Below, piece by piece: positions 11,835-21,348 of a DNA stretch of 64,000 nucleotides (positions are counted from its first letter, which is position 1; every line of letters begins with the position of its first letter). The translations under genes were made by a program, and so were the position numbers. The stretch is from Cryoendolithus antarcticus. Its lineage: Eukaryota; Ascomycota; Dothideomycetes; Cladosporiales; Cladosporiaceae. Location: the NCBI GenBank assembly GCA_002077065.1, contig NAJO01000081.1:1-64000 (forward strand). The letters are read 5' to 3'. Under the pieces are notes generated by a model. That model was not told the origin of the DNA, ran no database searches, and saw nothing but the letters and a program-made list of their open reading frames with translations.

Positions 11835-12314
11835 CTACCATTCCGTGGCCATCTCGGGGAACGATTTGATGCTTGCGTCGGGGCGGTCCCAGGCTGGCGC
11901 TCGTGAGACATACATTTGAAGCTGTGGCTTGATCACCGATCGGTCATCGAGCGTGCCCGCCCTTATCACGACCAATCCAGGTAGCTTTTCCGGGCGGGTG
12001 AAGAGAGTGGACCCACAGATTCCACAGAAGAACTTGGTAAGGCGGTTCCCATTGTCGGCTTTCTTCGCGTATTTCGAGAGGCTGCCCGTCACCTTGAGGC
12101 CTGCGTCAGGGACTGCGACAGTGGCGATGTGTCCAGTTCCACTCTCGTTGCTACAATCCTCGCAGTAGCACTTTCCCATGAACGCGGCGGGTAGGTTCGA
12201 CTCATAGTGTACGTTGCCACAAAGACACTTCCCAGTCAGTCGCATCTCGTTGTCCATGCACTCACACGTTGATAGAGTAATCGATTCGCGGATTCCTTTG
12301 ACCGGTCCGAACAT
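11835..12314 (-). CDS. GFA domain (glutathione-dependent formaldehyde-activating-like) enzyme
   Basis: An uninterrupted minus-strand frame of 159 codons. The GFA/CENP-V fold is marked by its zinc-binding cysteines in order: KCLCGNVHYE, then GKCYCEDCSN, then KFFCGICGS, followed by VVIRAGTLDD and a terminal SFPEM. Family members are about 130-140 residues and bind structural and catalytic zinc; some form S-hydroxymethylglutathione from formaldehyde, others have other thiol substrates, so the substrate is unknown. The first ATG is at 12314; a second at 12257 starts just before RLTGKCLCG and gives the usual family length, so it is the better start. The protein is cytosolic by lack of a signal peptide. 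This is one of the few clearly intact genes in the left half. Confidence 0.85.
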   Translation of the reverse strand: MFGPVKGIRESITLSTCECMDNEMRLTGKCLCGNVHYESNLPAAFMGKCYCEDCSNESGTGHIATVAVPDAGLKVTGSLSKYAKKADNGNRLTKFFCGICGSTLFTRPEKLPGLVVIRAGTLDDRSVIKPQLQMYVSRAPAWDRPDASIKSFPEMATEW

Positions 12315-12767
12315 CGATCGGAAATGTTGATGAATTTGTTACTGCCCGCTTGGTCGAACACGAAGACAGAGAAGACGCTGGCGCTGCACGCTACTCGTCG
12401 ATTGCAGCGTGGAGTCAGTGATGTGACAGCAAGGTGGTGTTGTGAACGAAGATTTTTCATCAGTAAAGAGAGAATTCATTCGTTCGTTCGCTCTCGGGTC
12501 ATCTTGATATACCCCTCTTTCCAAGCTTGAGCACTGACCACCGATGGCTTTGTTGGCAAAAGCGGATCGAACTTGCCAAGGTGCGTCGTTAGTAGAGACG
12601 CCACTAGTACGTTCCAATGTAGTGCGTTGTGATTATTAGTATGTAAGGCACGAAAGACTTGTTAACAAAATGCGTTGCGTAGAGGTATTCGTGCGCTAGA
12701 GGGGGAATCAGTGATTAAAAGAACCTCTTCTTCCTCTTTTGTGACGCTCACTGGGCAGAGATGATGC

Positions 12768-14300
12768 AGCCGAGGCTCTTTTTACTGCGAGGCCACCTCG
12801 CTGGGGGGAATGCTTGCCTTCGCGTTCGGACGTAAGCGCTGGCGCGTCAACTACGGACTTGACACGACGCGGGCTCCTGCCACGCGACTCACAGTGCCAT
12901 TCAGAGCTAAGGACATGCCCACTTCTAGTTCTGAATTCAGCCATCCTGATGTAGTCATTCTTCTAACATCGTTGTGCTACTACTACGAAGGCCTAGAAGA
13001 TGAGCACCTGTTCGCCGCCATTGACCATCTTCTCCATTCCGACCAGAAAGATGTGGAGTATCAGGCATAGGTCAATCGCGCATTTGACTTGCCGCCATCA
13101 TTCCGTCAATTGGATGGAATGAATCTCGAAGATCGACTACAATGTACGTCTCAGGTCTTCCCTGCTTTACGACACAACAAGAACGTCATGGACTACTTCT
13201 TGTCTCAAATCGTTTTTCTAAAAGAGATGAAGGAGTTCCTATACAAACTCTCAGTTTCCGACTAGGACATTTGGAAGGTGAAGCATCACCCGACCACTGC
13301 GTTCAGCAGAATAAGTGATTCTCCGGCCCTTCTTCCACTGGACATAGCATATATAGATCTTCCACTGCAACGGCACATGAATGCGCTGGTATTGGGTTAT
13401 CTTCTGCAGCCCAAGAACTCGGTCGTGCATCTCCTGTCGGGAGCGGATGAACAGAGCTCAGATGCTAAACGATTGTTGTCCGCAATGGTGCAACTCGATC
13501 CTCCGGTACAGGTGATCCTCGATATTTGTACCCAGATTCTGGAAATGGGTAACCTAGACGAAGCTCGCGCCTAGCTGAACATGACTACTGCAGATGCGGC
13601 ACGGGGAGCCGTCTTGTTCAATGAGAGCAACGAGCTAATCGTCGTGAACCGGGAAGCTATACTGAAGCCTAGCAGACTTTGTCTTTCGTAGATGAGCTCA
13701 GTTCCTGGCTTGTCTTCCTTGACGAAGCTTATACACGAGGAACGGACCTGCGATTACCTTACGACTATCGAGCAGCAGTGACGCTCGAACCAAACTTAAT
13801 CAAGGATAGTCTGGTCCAGGGTGAGTTTACATTCCAAATTGATCGAATAGTCCCTGACTTTGAAACAGCTTGCACAAGGATGAGAAAATTGGGAGTAGGT
13901 CAGTCAGTCGTCTTTTGTGTCACGTCCGAAATCCGAACTTAGATACAGAAGTGCTCCTCCGGGCTATGTGATGCTAGTGTCACCGTATCGGGTGTGCTCC
14001 GTTGGGCCATATCAGAGACTTGTACCGATATCCATCGAAGCATGCCTCTCTAGGTTGCCCAAGGACAACAGTTCGTCCGCCAAGAAGAAGAATCGAGCGC
14101 CACACGCGATAACGGTGTGACCATGATGCTCAGCAGTCAGGCGATTAAGTTCGTTGAAAGCGAAGCTTAGAGCCTTGAAACCCGCTATCGGCCCCTTCAA
14201 CAAACAGGCGCCACGCCTCTGTCACTGCTGGAACATTCCGACAACCCTAAAGTTACATCCATCGTAGAGCGGTGCCAATATCTTGAAGGGTTACAATTCC
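12768..14300 (+). pseudogene. DUF3638/DUF3645 giant protein, internal fragment with many stops
   Basis: The frame starts around LFLLRGHLAGG (12768), shifts, and continues as RKRWRVNYGLD, PFRAKDMPTSSSEFSHPDVV, FDLPPSFRQLDGMNLEDR, VMDYFLSQIVFLKEMKEF, HPTTAFSRISDS, LDPPVQVILD and VFLDEAYTRGTDLRLP, then a 48-nt intron near 13821-13868 and RMRKLGVGQSVVFC, GVLRWAISE, MPL, VAQGQQF. This is the order of the conserved DUF3638/DUF3645 region, whose DEA(H)TRGTD motif resembles a P-loop ATPase/helicase Walker B box. In-frame TAG codons stand at 13068, 13263, 13572, 13940, 14051 and 14168; at least four replace a Trp that I recall as conserved. A frameshift near 13675 adds to the damage. Nothing of the rest of the protein is nearby. 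The function of the intact family is not established. Confidence 0.85.
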
Positions 14301-15004
14301 ACGGTAGCACGTCACCGGCCGGCCGCTGCGCGCATTGCCGCAGACTGTTGTGAATTGGAGCGTTGCTTCCTTCTGTCTGCTACTGCAGCTGCAGCTTACT
14401 CATCATGGGACTTTGCTCTTACCTTTGCAGAGGTACATAGATAACAATAACATCAGCGGTATGACACATTTGTGCACTTGGCTACGTTCCCACGAACAAC
14501 ACAGATTCGTGCACCTTGACATTCCTGCGCAAGTTCTGGGAACGCGGGCGCAACTACAACTGTGCACCTGGGCAATTTTGCGCGAATTCCTGGAATCCGA
14601 CACATTACGTGATATCCTACTTTGTATTGTCGATTTTCGAATCTCCGTCCCTTAACTTCAGCAGCCTCCTCGTTCCTTTGCTGTCAACGGCCGAGTCAAG
14701 ATTGCCTGAGTAAAGGTACATTTACCTAAACTTGTGAATCTGAGATTCAATGGCGCGGAGAGGACATCATGCTAGAGAATTGAACGGACGGAAGCCGAGA
14801 CAGTTGACAATCAGCGTTACGATGATCATAGATACATGGTATTCTTTATGCGATCCAAATATCAAAGAAAGAAACGCTCTCATTTTCCCAAGTCCCAAAA
14901 GCCTTTCTGCTTCCTCATTGCTATGTATTCGATCTCTTCCTGAAAGTTCAGTCCAAAGGTTCATTTCTATCCGCATCTTCGTGCAATATATGATGGAGAC
15001 TGTC
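14301..15004. other. no clear gene; possible decayed 3' part of the DUF3638 fragment
   Basis: Plus-strand frames at 14335-14655 and 14516-14713 follow directly on the DUF3638 fragment and could be its eroded continuation (one contains LRDILLCIVDF, faintly like a conserved LL-x-T-x-DF element), but the match is too weak to extend the call. The minus strand is also open over 14767-15132 without a motif. Confidence 0.3.
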
Positions 15005-15355
15005 TCAGGGTCCGCTCGAGCCATGCTGCGATGGAAGAGGCACCAGCTGGACGGGTGCGTGAGCCGGAGGTTTCTTGTTCCATTTTGGCAGAAGACCCCA
15101 TCGACGCTTGCGAAGTTGTATCGGGACGTCATAGCCGCCGCTGTTGCCGGATGCTAGACTCGGCGGTCGGTCTGGAGGAGCATGTGAGTCAACAACGGCT
15201 TTGCAACGCTCATCGAAGGGAGCGAGAAACGCGGCACGCTTTACCGTAGGTAGTTCTTCGGCTTGCTTGTAGGCTTGAGACCGAGAGCTGAATGCTGCGT
15301 TCTTCTCCACCAGCGAACTTTGCAATGCTGTGAGCGGCTCCGAGCCTGTGTGCAC
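15005..15355 (-). CDS. hypothetical protein fragment
   Basis: A minus-strand frame of 116 codons with a helical, Glu/Lys/Ala-rich start (LVEKNAAFSSRSQAYKQAEE), then PFDERCKAVVDSHAPPDRPP and a basic RKRRWGLLPKW segment. It reads like a piece of a fungal coiled-coil protein, but it begins with GTG, has no ATG and no recognised domain, so it is either a 3' exon, a relic, or chance. RWGLLP recalls the SRAP fold, but the other SRAP motifs are missing. Confidence 0.2.
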   Translation of the reverse strand: MHTGSEPLTALQSSLVEKNAAFSSRSQAYKQAEELPTVKRAAFLAPFDERCKAVVDSHAPPDRPPSLASGNSGGYDVPIQLRKRRWGLLPKWNKKPPAHAPVQLVPLPSQHGSSGP

Positions 15356-15489
15356 GTTAGTGTGACATTACAGAGGTAGTAAGGTCAGGCGCAGAGACGG
15401 CCTGCTGTCGGATAATCGCAGCTTACCAGAATCTACAAGTTATATACAATACAAAATATTCTCCAGAGCGGTGTTAAAATCCATGTGCG

Positions 15490-15964
15490 TATCGTCGTCA
15501 CACATAGGGGCACCCTCGTGCTCCGTGAAAGCTTTGGTATTGTAGAGGAAGTCATAGCCAAGAAGGACATCGCAGGAAAGATTTTCTAGCACGTAAAAAT
15601 CGGTGTAATGAGCAGACCGAGTTTCGTCATAGTATGTCCACTAGACGTCTTTGATTCCCCCCGGTGTCCGCGTCGTAGAGTCGTCTACGAAATGTAGCTG
15701 TAATTGCTGGCGGAGATCGGTACAGATATCGAAACCATGCCGTAAGGCGTATCGAGGTGACATTGACGAGACATCAGATTCTGTATCTGCGACTGCTTGA
15801 CATACTGGTTGTTGGTCCATCCCGACACACGTTGTTGTTTGTCCGTCCATCAAACAGACTCTCCGTAAAGAGGATCTGCCGATGTCCCGCAGTCTGTGAA
15901 CAGTTCGGCCGCAAAATTGGGTAAAGGTTTTTATAAGCTTGAGGAATGGGCTTCCCAGGATCAC
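15490..15964 (-). pseudogene. retropepsin-like aspartic protease relic
   Basis: The minus strand reads CLMDGQTTTC, VADTESDVSSMS, YALRHGFDI, LHFVDDSTTRTPG, then a TAG at 15641-15643, and continues in the same frame with DFYVLENLSCDVLLGYDFL and NTKAFTEHE. This matches fungal single-domain proteins with a retropepsin fold, in which an ADTGSE-like active site is followed by DG/DDST flap residues and a VLLG strand. Here the catalytic Asp-Thr-Gly is Asp-Thr-Glu and a stop splits the domain, so the enzyme must be dead. It is not clear whether such genes are host genes or remnants of retroelement gag-pol; no reverse transcriptase is near. The stop is compatible with TGG or CAG to TAG. Confidence 0.5.
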
Positions 15965-16556
15965 GTCGTATATGCCTTGGGCCCTCAGCGCTCTTAATTG
16001 TGTATACCGCAGACTGCGAAGGAGACTTAAGGAATGTCGACCACCAAAGGTGTCCGGAATTGGAAAGAAAGGCTCAGTACTTCATTACTGCCAGAGAGGC
16101 CCTAGCGATTCAATCAAACTCATCTTTGGACAAATCGAAAAGGCGTTTCACCGCGATCATTGGCCAATACTGGCTAACATAGAGGATCCGTTCTTTCTTC
16201 AGCGCGATTTTCTGGACTTCTGTCGTACGATGAGCCTGCGCGACGTGTAGTGGCTGCTGCACTGCAACTCAGTTCCCGTAGCGCTCATGTCATGAGGATC
16301 CGTAGTATTGTCATCGCCAACGCAATCGACACCTACATCAACGACAAGGGTTCTGCGCACACCGATTTACGGCCAGCTCTATAGTCCCTCTTAGGTGACG
16401 CTCCTCAGGAACGCTTGACCGCTTTACGCAGCTGGAGGCAGACCGGAGAATGGCTCATAGATTTCTCTCATGTGGTTCCTTTGCGCGCCGTCTATATGAT
16501 GGATCAGCAGACCACCGTGTACGTGCTGTATCTTCGCTCAACCTTCAGATGCTGAC
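15939..16556 (+). pseudogene. unidentified coding-like relic
   Basis: One frame gives IFGQIEKAFHRDHWPILANI up to 16250; a second, open from about 16190, gives RRVVAAALQLSSRSAHVMRI, then DTYINDKGSAHTDLRPAL, a TAG at 16382-16384, and LLGDAPQERLTALRSWRQTG up to 16556. Amino-acid composition and the Trp-rich, regular spacing look protein-like and the TAG could again be TGG. I do not recognise the family. It may be the upstream part of the ankyrin-deaminase gene or an independent relic. The overlap with the retropepsin frame on the other strand is small. Confidence 0.25.
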
Positions 16557-16620
16557 ATGAGACAGGTGGGATAAGAGGATTAGCACGGGTCATCGAGATG
16601 CTATCGTCCGATATTGTCGA

Positions 16621-17234
16621 TCAATACCGGATTTTATTTTCCATGCAGAGCAGTTGACAGCGCTGGCTTGCAAAGCCATTCGCGAGTGGGCAAGTGGATG
16701 TTTGTACCGCTTCAAGTCCGACTCCACATTAGAAGCACTCCTCCGGATGCATGAGGAACGGTATCCTGGGATCGATAAAGACGTGCCAAGATTGCAGACG
16801 CCCACTACCTCTAATCCAGACCATGGAATGCTCAACTATGGAAGAGGAGCGACTGCAACTGCCGACACCATCTTGTTGGTACCAGAAGACCTCCGCTTGT
16901 CCACTAATGGAGCATCGTCCGAGATGAATATTGCGGTGAAGCCTGCGGCGTGCAAGCGTCATTTCCCCAATCTGGCTCGCGGTCACTTGTAAGCGGACCA
17001 GGCTTCCGCACATCTGAATCATTATATGGACGCTGCGTGGCATGATCTCGAGCATCTGGACTCGCAGTGTTCAGAACGAAGTAACCTGAACGCTGATTCC
17101 GTGATTTGTGTTTCGCCTCCGCCAAAAGATAATATGCAGAACAGTTTTCCGAACACGAGATGGTACTCGATGTCTCGTGAAGTGGCTCTTCCTGCGATCC
17201 TGCCGTATGATTCGGCGATTGTACGCCCAAGAAA
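16621..17234 (+). pseudogene. upstream coding part of the ankyrin-deaminase gene
   Basis: The frame reads AEQLTALACKAIREWASG, later GMLNYGRGATATADTI, KPAACKRHFPNLARGHL, then TAA at 16990-16992 (or a donor-like TTGTAAGCG), and continues in the same frame with NHYMDAAWHDLEHLDSQC, NTRWYSMSREVALPAILPYD and IVRPRK. At 17233-17236 the reading frame must move by one base to continue as DGDGHYAFSRDYRLL in the large open frame that follows. The neat continuation of sense across the shift says that both parts were one gene and that a single base was lost. No domain is recognised in this part. Confidence 0.45.
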
Positions 17235-18752
17235 GATGGTGATGGACACTATGCCTTCTCCAGAGACTATCGGCTATTGTTCCCCTTCGAGGATGATCCT
17301 GAGACCGAGGGCATGTGGTGGGAAGTTGACTACCACAAGAAGAGATGGAGAACTGTTAGTTGGCAGATGTACGATCCTGAGCACTGGCAAGCTTGTCATT
17401 ATCCAAAACCACAGACTGCGATCTCGGTGCAAGACGAGATGAATATCGTAGATAAGTTCACAGGTCTGACGCTTGCTGATCCAGAGGTGCGGATCAAATA
17501 TAAGGCGCGAAATGAATCAGCAAGTCAGACCGCTGCGAAAGATGCGACAATCCTTTCAAGACCGCCCTCTGGACTCACTGGCAACACCGAGCCAACAAGC
17601 GATAAACGTTCCAAGTTGTTCGATAGTTTCTGCGTTTCAAATTCACTGGAGGACGCTCAGAAAGTATTGGTCGAGGCAGCGAATGCAAAGAAGCTTGTCA
17701 ATGGAGAAAAACTATTGAATGGCCAGCCATTATTACTTGCTGTCGTAGAAGAAGGCCACCGGAATGTTGTTGAATTCCTGCTAAACCATGGAGCCGAACT
17801 GGATTCCAGGGATTGGAATGGGAACACCGCCTTACTGAGAGCCCTTGGCGTCGGGCGTGGAACCCTAGCAGAGACACTGATCGCCGCTAGGGCTAATTTC
17901 AATGCGTCCAACAACGACGGTCTGACCATTAAGGACATTGCACGAGCTTCGCTAGAACTCCAGGAGGAGAGTGCCAGGATTGAATATATGATGGTTCATC
18001 CTCGAGAGCCGCCTCTAGTTCACATCGGCGTAGACAATGACCGACTTCAAAAGAATCTCGATGCACGAAGGAAGGAGATTTGTGCACTTCAACAGATTAT
18101 TGCGTGTTGCGAACAAAGACAGATCAAGGAGCAGGTGTTAGTCCGCTTGCGCACGATCGGTCAGATGTATGGAGAGGAGCAGGCTCAAACCGTCGAACGG
18201 TACGGCCAACTGGATGATCGAGCTCTACTTGTGCGTCTTCTCTCTCGGATAATGGGCACACCTGGGGAGACCGGATGGAAAACAGTGACTTGTCTAGCAC
18301 GCGGTACAGTATTTCCATGGATTTTCGCTGTTTGCGGCTATTCAACTTCTGTGCCGGATATCACCTTAAATCGACCGATGTGGAACCAACGCGTTTTCGA
18401 CCTTGCCGATCTCATTGGGCACGACCTAATGGCCGAGTATCGTGATGGGACGAGAAAGAAGGGATCCTTCTACGCTTGTCACTCAGAGAAAATACTCGCA
18501 TATTTCGTGTGGAATCACACCGCCAAGTTGCGCCCTGGTGACAAAACATCGCTACGACGGAGTGAAGCACAGGAAATATCAAAGCTTCATGCTGAGATCT
18601 ATGTCGGTCAGCCTGGTGAAGGAAAGGCAGTCGTGTGCGATGACTGTCACGGCTTCTGCCAGCGTATCGTGTCGTGTCTTGGTTTTCGACTCACTCTCAA
18701 GGGCGTCGTTCAGGGTGAGATTATGTGGACGGAAGAAGCTTCGGCATCTTGA
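17235..18752 (+). CDS. ankyrin-repeat protein with C-terminal DYW-like nucleic-acid deaminase domain
   Basis: About 505 codons are open to the TGA at 18752; the first ATG is at 17313. After a conserved-looking start (RLLFPFEDDPETEGMWW; YDPEHWQACHYPKPQ) come two ankyrin repeats (QPLLLAVVEEGHRNVVEFL; GNTALLRALGVGRGTLAETL). The C terminus has GWKTVTCLARGT, LIGHDLMAEYRDG and then CHSEKILAYFV, the HxE motif with zinc ligand His and catalytic Glu, and after about 45 residues VCDDCHGFC, the CxxC zinc ligands. HxE plus CxxC is the deaminase-fold signature; fungal proteins with ankyrin repeats before such a domain have been grouped with DYW-type nucleic-acid deaminases. The core looks intact. A one-base deletion near 17234 cuts it from its 5' part, so it is either a pseudogene or a protein restarted at 17313. 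Substrate unknown. Confidence 0.7.
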   Translation, partial: DGDGHYAFSRDYRLLFPFEDDPETEGMWWEVDYHKKRWRTVSWQMYDPEHWQACHYPKPQTAISVQDEMNIVDKFTGLTLADPEVRIKYKARNESASQTAAKDATILSRPPSGLTGNTEPTSDKRSKLFDSFCVSNSLEDAQKVLVEAANAKKLVNGEKLLNGQPLLLAVVEEGHRNVVEFLLNHGAELDSRDWNGNTALLRALGVGRGTLAETLIAARANFNASNNDGLTIKDIARASLELQEESARIEYMMVHPREPPLVHIGVDNDRLQKNLDARRKEICALQQIIACCEQRQIKEQVLVRLRTIGQMYGEEQAQTVERYGQLDDRALLVRLLSRIMGTPGETGWKTVTCLARGTVFPWIFAVCGYSTSVPDITLNRPMWNQRVFDLADLIGHDLMAEYRDGTRKKGSFYACHSEKILAYFVWNHTAKLRPGDKTSLRRSEAQEISKLHAEIYVGQPGEGKAVVCDDCHGFCQRIVSCLGFRLTLKGVVQGEIMWTEEASAS

Positions 18753-19400
18753 ACGAGCCGGCGAGATTGTTGGGTGCCCTCCAAGCTGCACCAAAACTTC
18801 AAAGCGTTGGATGAGCTGGCAAGGAGGAGAGGAAGGGCACATAGAGCAGCAGAAAACTTGCCAGTAACGAGACACTCACGCTGCACTGGGGCGCGCGGTA
18901 GTCGATCGACGATATTACATGCTGCTCAAGAATTGAATGTAGGTTCCTAAATCTTCCTTAGCGGAATAATGGCAAATTTACTTGAGTTGTAAATGTGCAG
19001 GTTGCACACGCACGGATCATGCGCATGGTCTGTGAGATATTACGTAAGCGATAACAATGAGACCGGATGGGATCAGCGGAGTAATATTGCATTATGACAA
19101 TCTCCGCACTGAGGCATACCAGAACGTGTACCGTCCATTGGAGCCCTATCAGACCGGAGGCGACATCGTAGGACAAGGGCGACGTGAACAGACGGTCGTT
19201 CGACAAAGTTTTTAGTACTAGTCAAGGCAAGAGTAGTGAGCTATGGGGATCTGGTAGAAGCACCGGCAGAGCGAAATGAAGAAAGACACTGCTGAGGAAG
19301 ACGCGAAGAAGAAATCCAAAGGGACAAAAAGGATGTGCGAGTACCTCGTTTGCAGGACACAGATTGGTTTCTCTCAACCAGTCGGCGCCGTACCCTGTGA
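18753..19400. other. intergenic stretch, no gene supported
   Basis: The stretch separates the convergent deaminase and F-box-like genes. It contains one copy of a palindromic repeat (19011-19036). A 52-codon plus-strand frame at 19276-19434 was considered and rejected as too weak. No other feature seen. Confidence 0.4.
19011..19036. repeat. palindromic repeat, compact copy
   Basis: CACGGATCATGC is followed at once by GCATGGTCTGTGAG, giving an imperfect palindrome centred on ATGCGCAT. The same two arms, separated by a 7-9 base loop, occur at 22983-23018 (reverse orientation) and 35093-35129. Here the loop is missing. Confidence 0.5.
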
Positions 19401-20456
19401 TCATGTCCTTTGTTGCGGTTTTTCGATCTCATAGTGAATATCCGTCGCATCCCCGTGCAGATTCGTTTCCCACGGTACTGCAACGATGAACATTGGTGAC
19501 TTCAGAATGCCTCTAGTTGCGTTCTGGTTGGAAGATCCAGCGTACTCAAGAGGGCCTCGGATACGAGAATCCTTCTCCCGCAAGTGACTGTAAAATATGT
19601 CGGGTGGATGACCTCCGAATGTCGTGGAGCTCCGCTCCACAAGCGTCTGAAGGACTGGCCGCGGAACGGTAATGGGCGATGTTTGAGGCTGCGCACGTAG
19701 AGGCATCCAGATCTTCATCACATGTAGCCCGTATGTCAAACTAACACATCTTGACGATCCATCAATATCGAAGGTCTCGCAGACCGAGTCAGCCTCCCTG
19801 CCAGCACACCCAAATGCCGAAAGAGGGAGAACACGCTCATCGCATGAGATGAACGCTGCGTCTTTTATGGCGATCAAGACTGCTGACCACGCCCTGTTCA
19901 TCCTACGTCTTGGCCAGAAATCGGGGCTGAATTCAAGCCCTGAACACCCATTCATGAGCATGTCTTCAGTACCGCTTATCAATGTCAAGTCATATCCGCC
20001 TCTGAACGCGGAGTGCAGAAGGCGGGTGCCGGACAAAATCAATCTCAAAGAGCTGACGTCCGCAGCCAAATCGTCCATCGTTATGCACCATTTGAAGCCT
20101 GTGTGGAAAGCGAGGACCTCGCCGGGTAGTAGATACCGGAAGATAGTTTCTCTCAACTCTGGCATACTGATGACGGTATGCAGCAGTTTTGCCGACGCGG
20201 CAGTCGAAGACTCGTCCAGCCTTCTTCCAAGTTCGACTCTCTGCTCTCGATAGGCCCAGTACATGTCAGCTAGTCGATCCTCCTCCTCACGTGCGTCATC
20301 ATATGTCTTCCCCAGGTTTGCACGCTCTCGTCGGAAATCATCGTACTTGCTTGCACTCACGGGTACAGTCTGCTGAGGATTGGCGAGCATGTGCACCAAA
20401 AGACACGCGCACGTGTGATACATTGAACGATCGCAGTGAAGGCATGGAGGGGGCAT
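19401..20456 (-). CDS. F-box-like hypothetical protein
   Basis: An uninterrupted frame of 351 codons from the ATG at 20456, which has A at -3. The N terminus has a Cys cluster (MPPPCLHCDRSMYHTCAC) that could bind a metal. A charged helical segment follows (about residues 45-85, RANLGKTYDDAREEEDRLAD), then VISMPELRETIFRYLLPGEV, which resembles the F-box helix (LPxELxxxIxxYL) found in many fungal hypothetical proteins. The rest has no recognised repeat. If it is an F-box protein it would recruit a substrate to an SCF ubiquitin ligase, but only the first F-box helix is convincing. The frame extends 28 codons upstream of the chosen ATG without another ATG. It appears intact and may be one of the functional genes here. 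Confidence 0.55.
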   Translation of the reverse strand: MPPPCLHCDRSMYHTCACLLVHMLANPQQTVPVSASKYDDFRRERANLGKTYDDAREEEDRLADMYWAYREQRVELGRRLDESSTAASAKLLHTVISMPELRETIFRYLLPGEVLAFHTGFKWCITMDDLAADVSSLRLILSGTRLLHSAFRGGYDLTLISGTEDMLMNGCSGLEFSPDFWPRRRMNRAWSAVLIAIKDAAFISCDERVLPLSAFGCAGREADSVCETFDIDGSSRCVSLTYGLHVMKIWMPLRAQPQTSPITVPRPVLQTLVERSSTTFGGHPPDIFYSHLREKDSRIRGPLEYAGSSNQNATRGILKSPMFIVAVPWETNLHGDATDIHYEIEKPQQRT

Positions 20457-21126
20457 GTTGAGCTCGTCTTTGAACTCCAGGGTACTTGAGAGAGACCAGT
20501 GCGGTCGTTCGCTCCAGAGTCGATGCGATGAGTTGGGCAATAAATTTCACAGCTGGATGAAGCTGCTGCTTATCACCGCCGATAGACGTCGCAAGACAGC
20601 ACAGACCACACGTATGCACACCTGTGGTCACGCCTCGACATTCTCTGCGGTGTTCGACGATTTACGCAGACGTGCTTACAGGTTTACGTCTGTGAGAGGA
20701 ATGCTGATAGTCATTTTGTATCCACCCAGTAGTCGTCTAAAGCCATTCACGTCTTAACCACGTACTTCAGCTTGGTCCAGTCGTGAAAGCTGGTGCGGCC
20801 GCAAAAATCCGGTCTATCTCACAGATTTTTGCGTGAGCATTGCTACAAAATGCCGCCTCAGCATCCTACCTGCTCGCTATTTCTCACCATTACACACGAC
20901 TGATTAGAACCACCCTGAAGACACGGGGCAGTACCGAAGGCCATCACAGACGAAAAGTGTGTCGATTCGTTCCAGTATGAGAGTGTCGCCAGCTGTAGCC
21001 ATCTGCTGTAGTGGTGGCCATTTTGCATGAGAGTTGCAAATTAGTATGCCAAGCTCTACTGCGGCGGGATTGGCCGTTGCCTACCTGGACGTCGAGGCAA
21101 TCCAATTGGAAGGATGATCTCCTTCG

Positions 21127-21348
21127 ATGAACTGTTTCGAAGGAGAAGACCGACCACTCATGCCACCCAAACATTTCTGCGATGCCGATGTGGCTAAGCT
21201 CAACCCCCAGCTCGAGGACCTACAAGGTGCGGGTTGGGAACTCACTCCCCATGGTACCGGAATCATGAGGATCTTCCAGTTCGGGCACAGGGCGAAGACA
21301 CATGTACATGAATCAGCTGGGTTTTCGAATGCACAATCTAATGCGTGA
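21127..21348 (+). pseudogene. pterin-4a-carbinolamine dehydratase-like fragment
   Basis: A 73-codon frame reads LMPPKHFCDADVAKLNPQ, LEDLQGAGWELTPHGTGIMR and IFQFGHRAKTHVHES, resembling the first half of 4a-hydroxytetrahydrobiopterin dehydratase (DCoH/PCD): a helix, the GWxL strand and the xFxF strand. Family members are about 100 residues and use a HHP motif in the second half for catalysis; that half is not seen here, and the helix after FQF (normally with a FM pair) is degraded. The fragment is therefore inactive or the gene continues through an unseen intron. Identification rests on a short stretch, so it is tentative. Confidence 0.35.

Noticed and set aside
13940..14120. Plus-strand frame 13917-14120 as an independent gene
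   Set aside because: The DUF3638 frame continues over the same bases with family motifs (GVLRWAISE, VAQGQQF), so this is a shadow.
15005..15355. SRAP/HMCES domain suggested by RWGLLPKW
   Set aside because: The catalytic Cys at residue 2 and the NARxET motif of SRAP proteins are absent.
19276..19434. 52-codon plus-strand frame with CEYLVC and PCDHVLCCG, faintly like a RING finger
   Set aside because: Cysteine spacing does not fit a RING, the frame is short and it overlaps the end of the better-supported minus-strand F-box-like gene.
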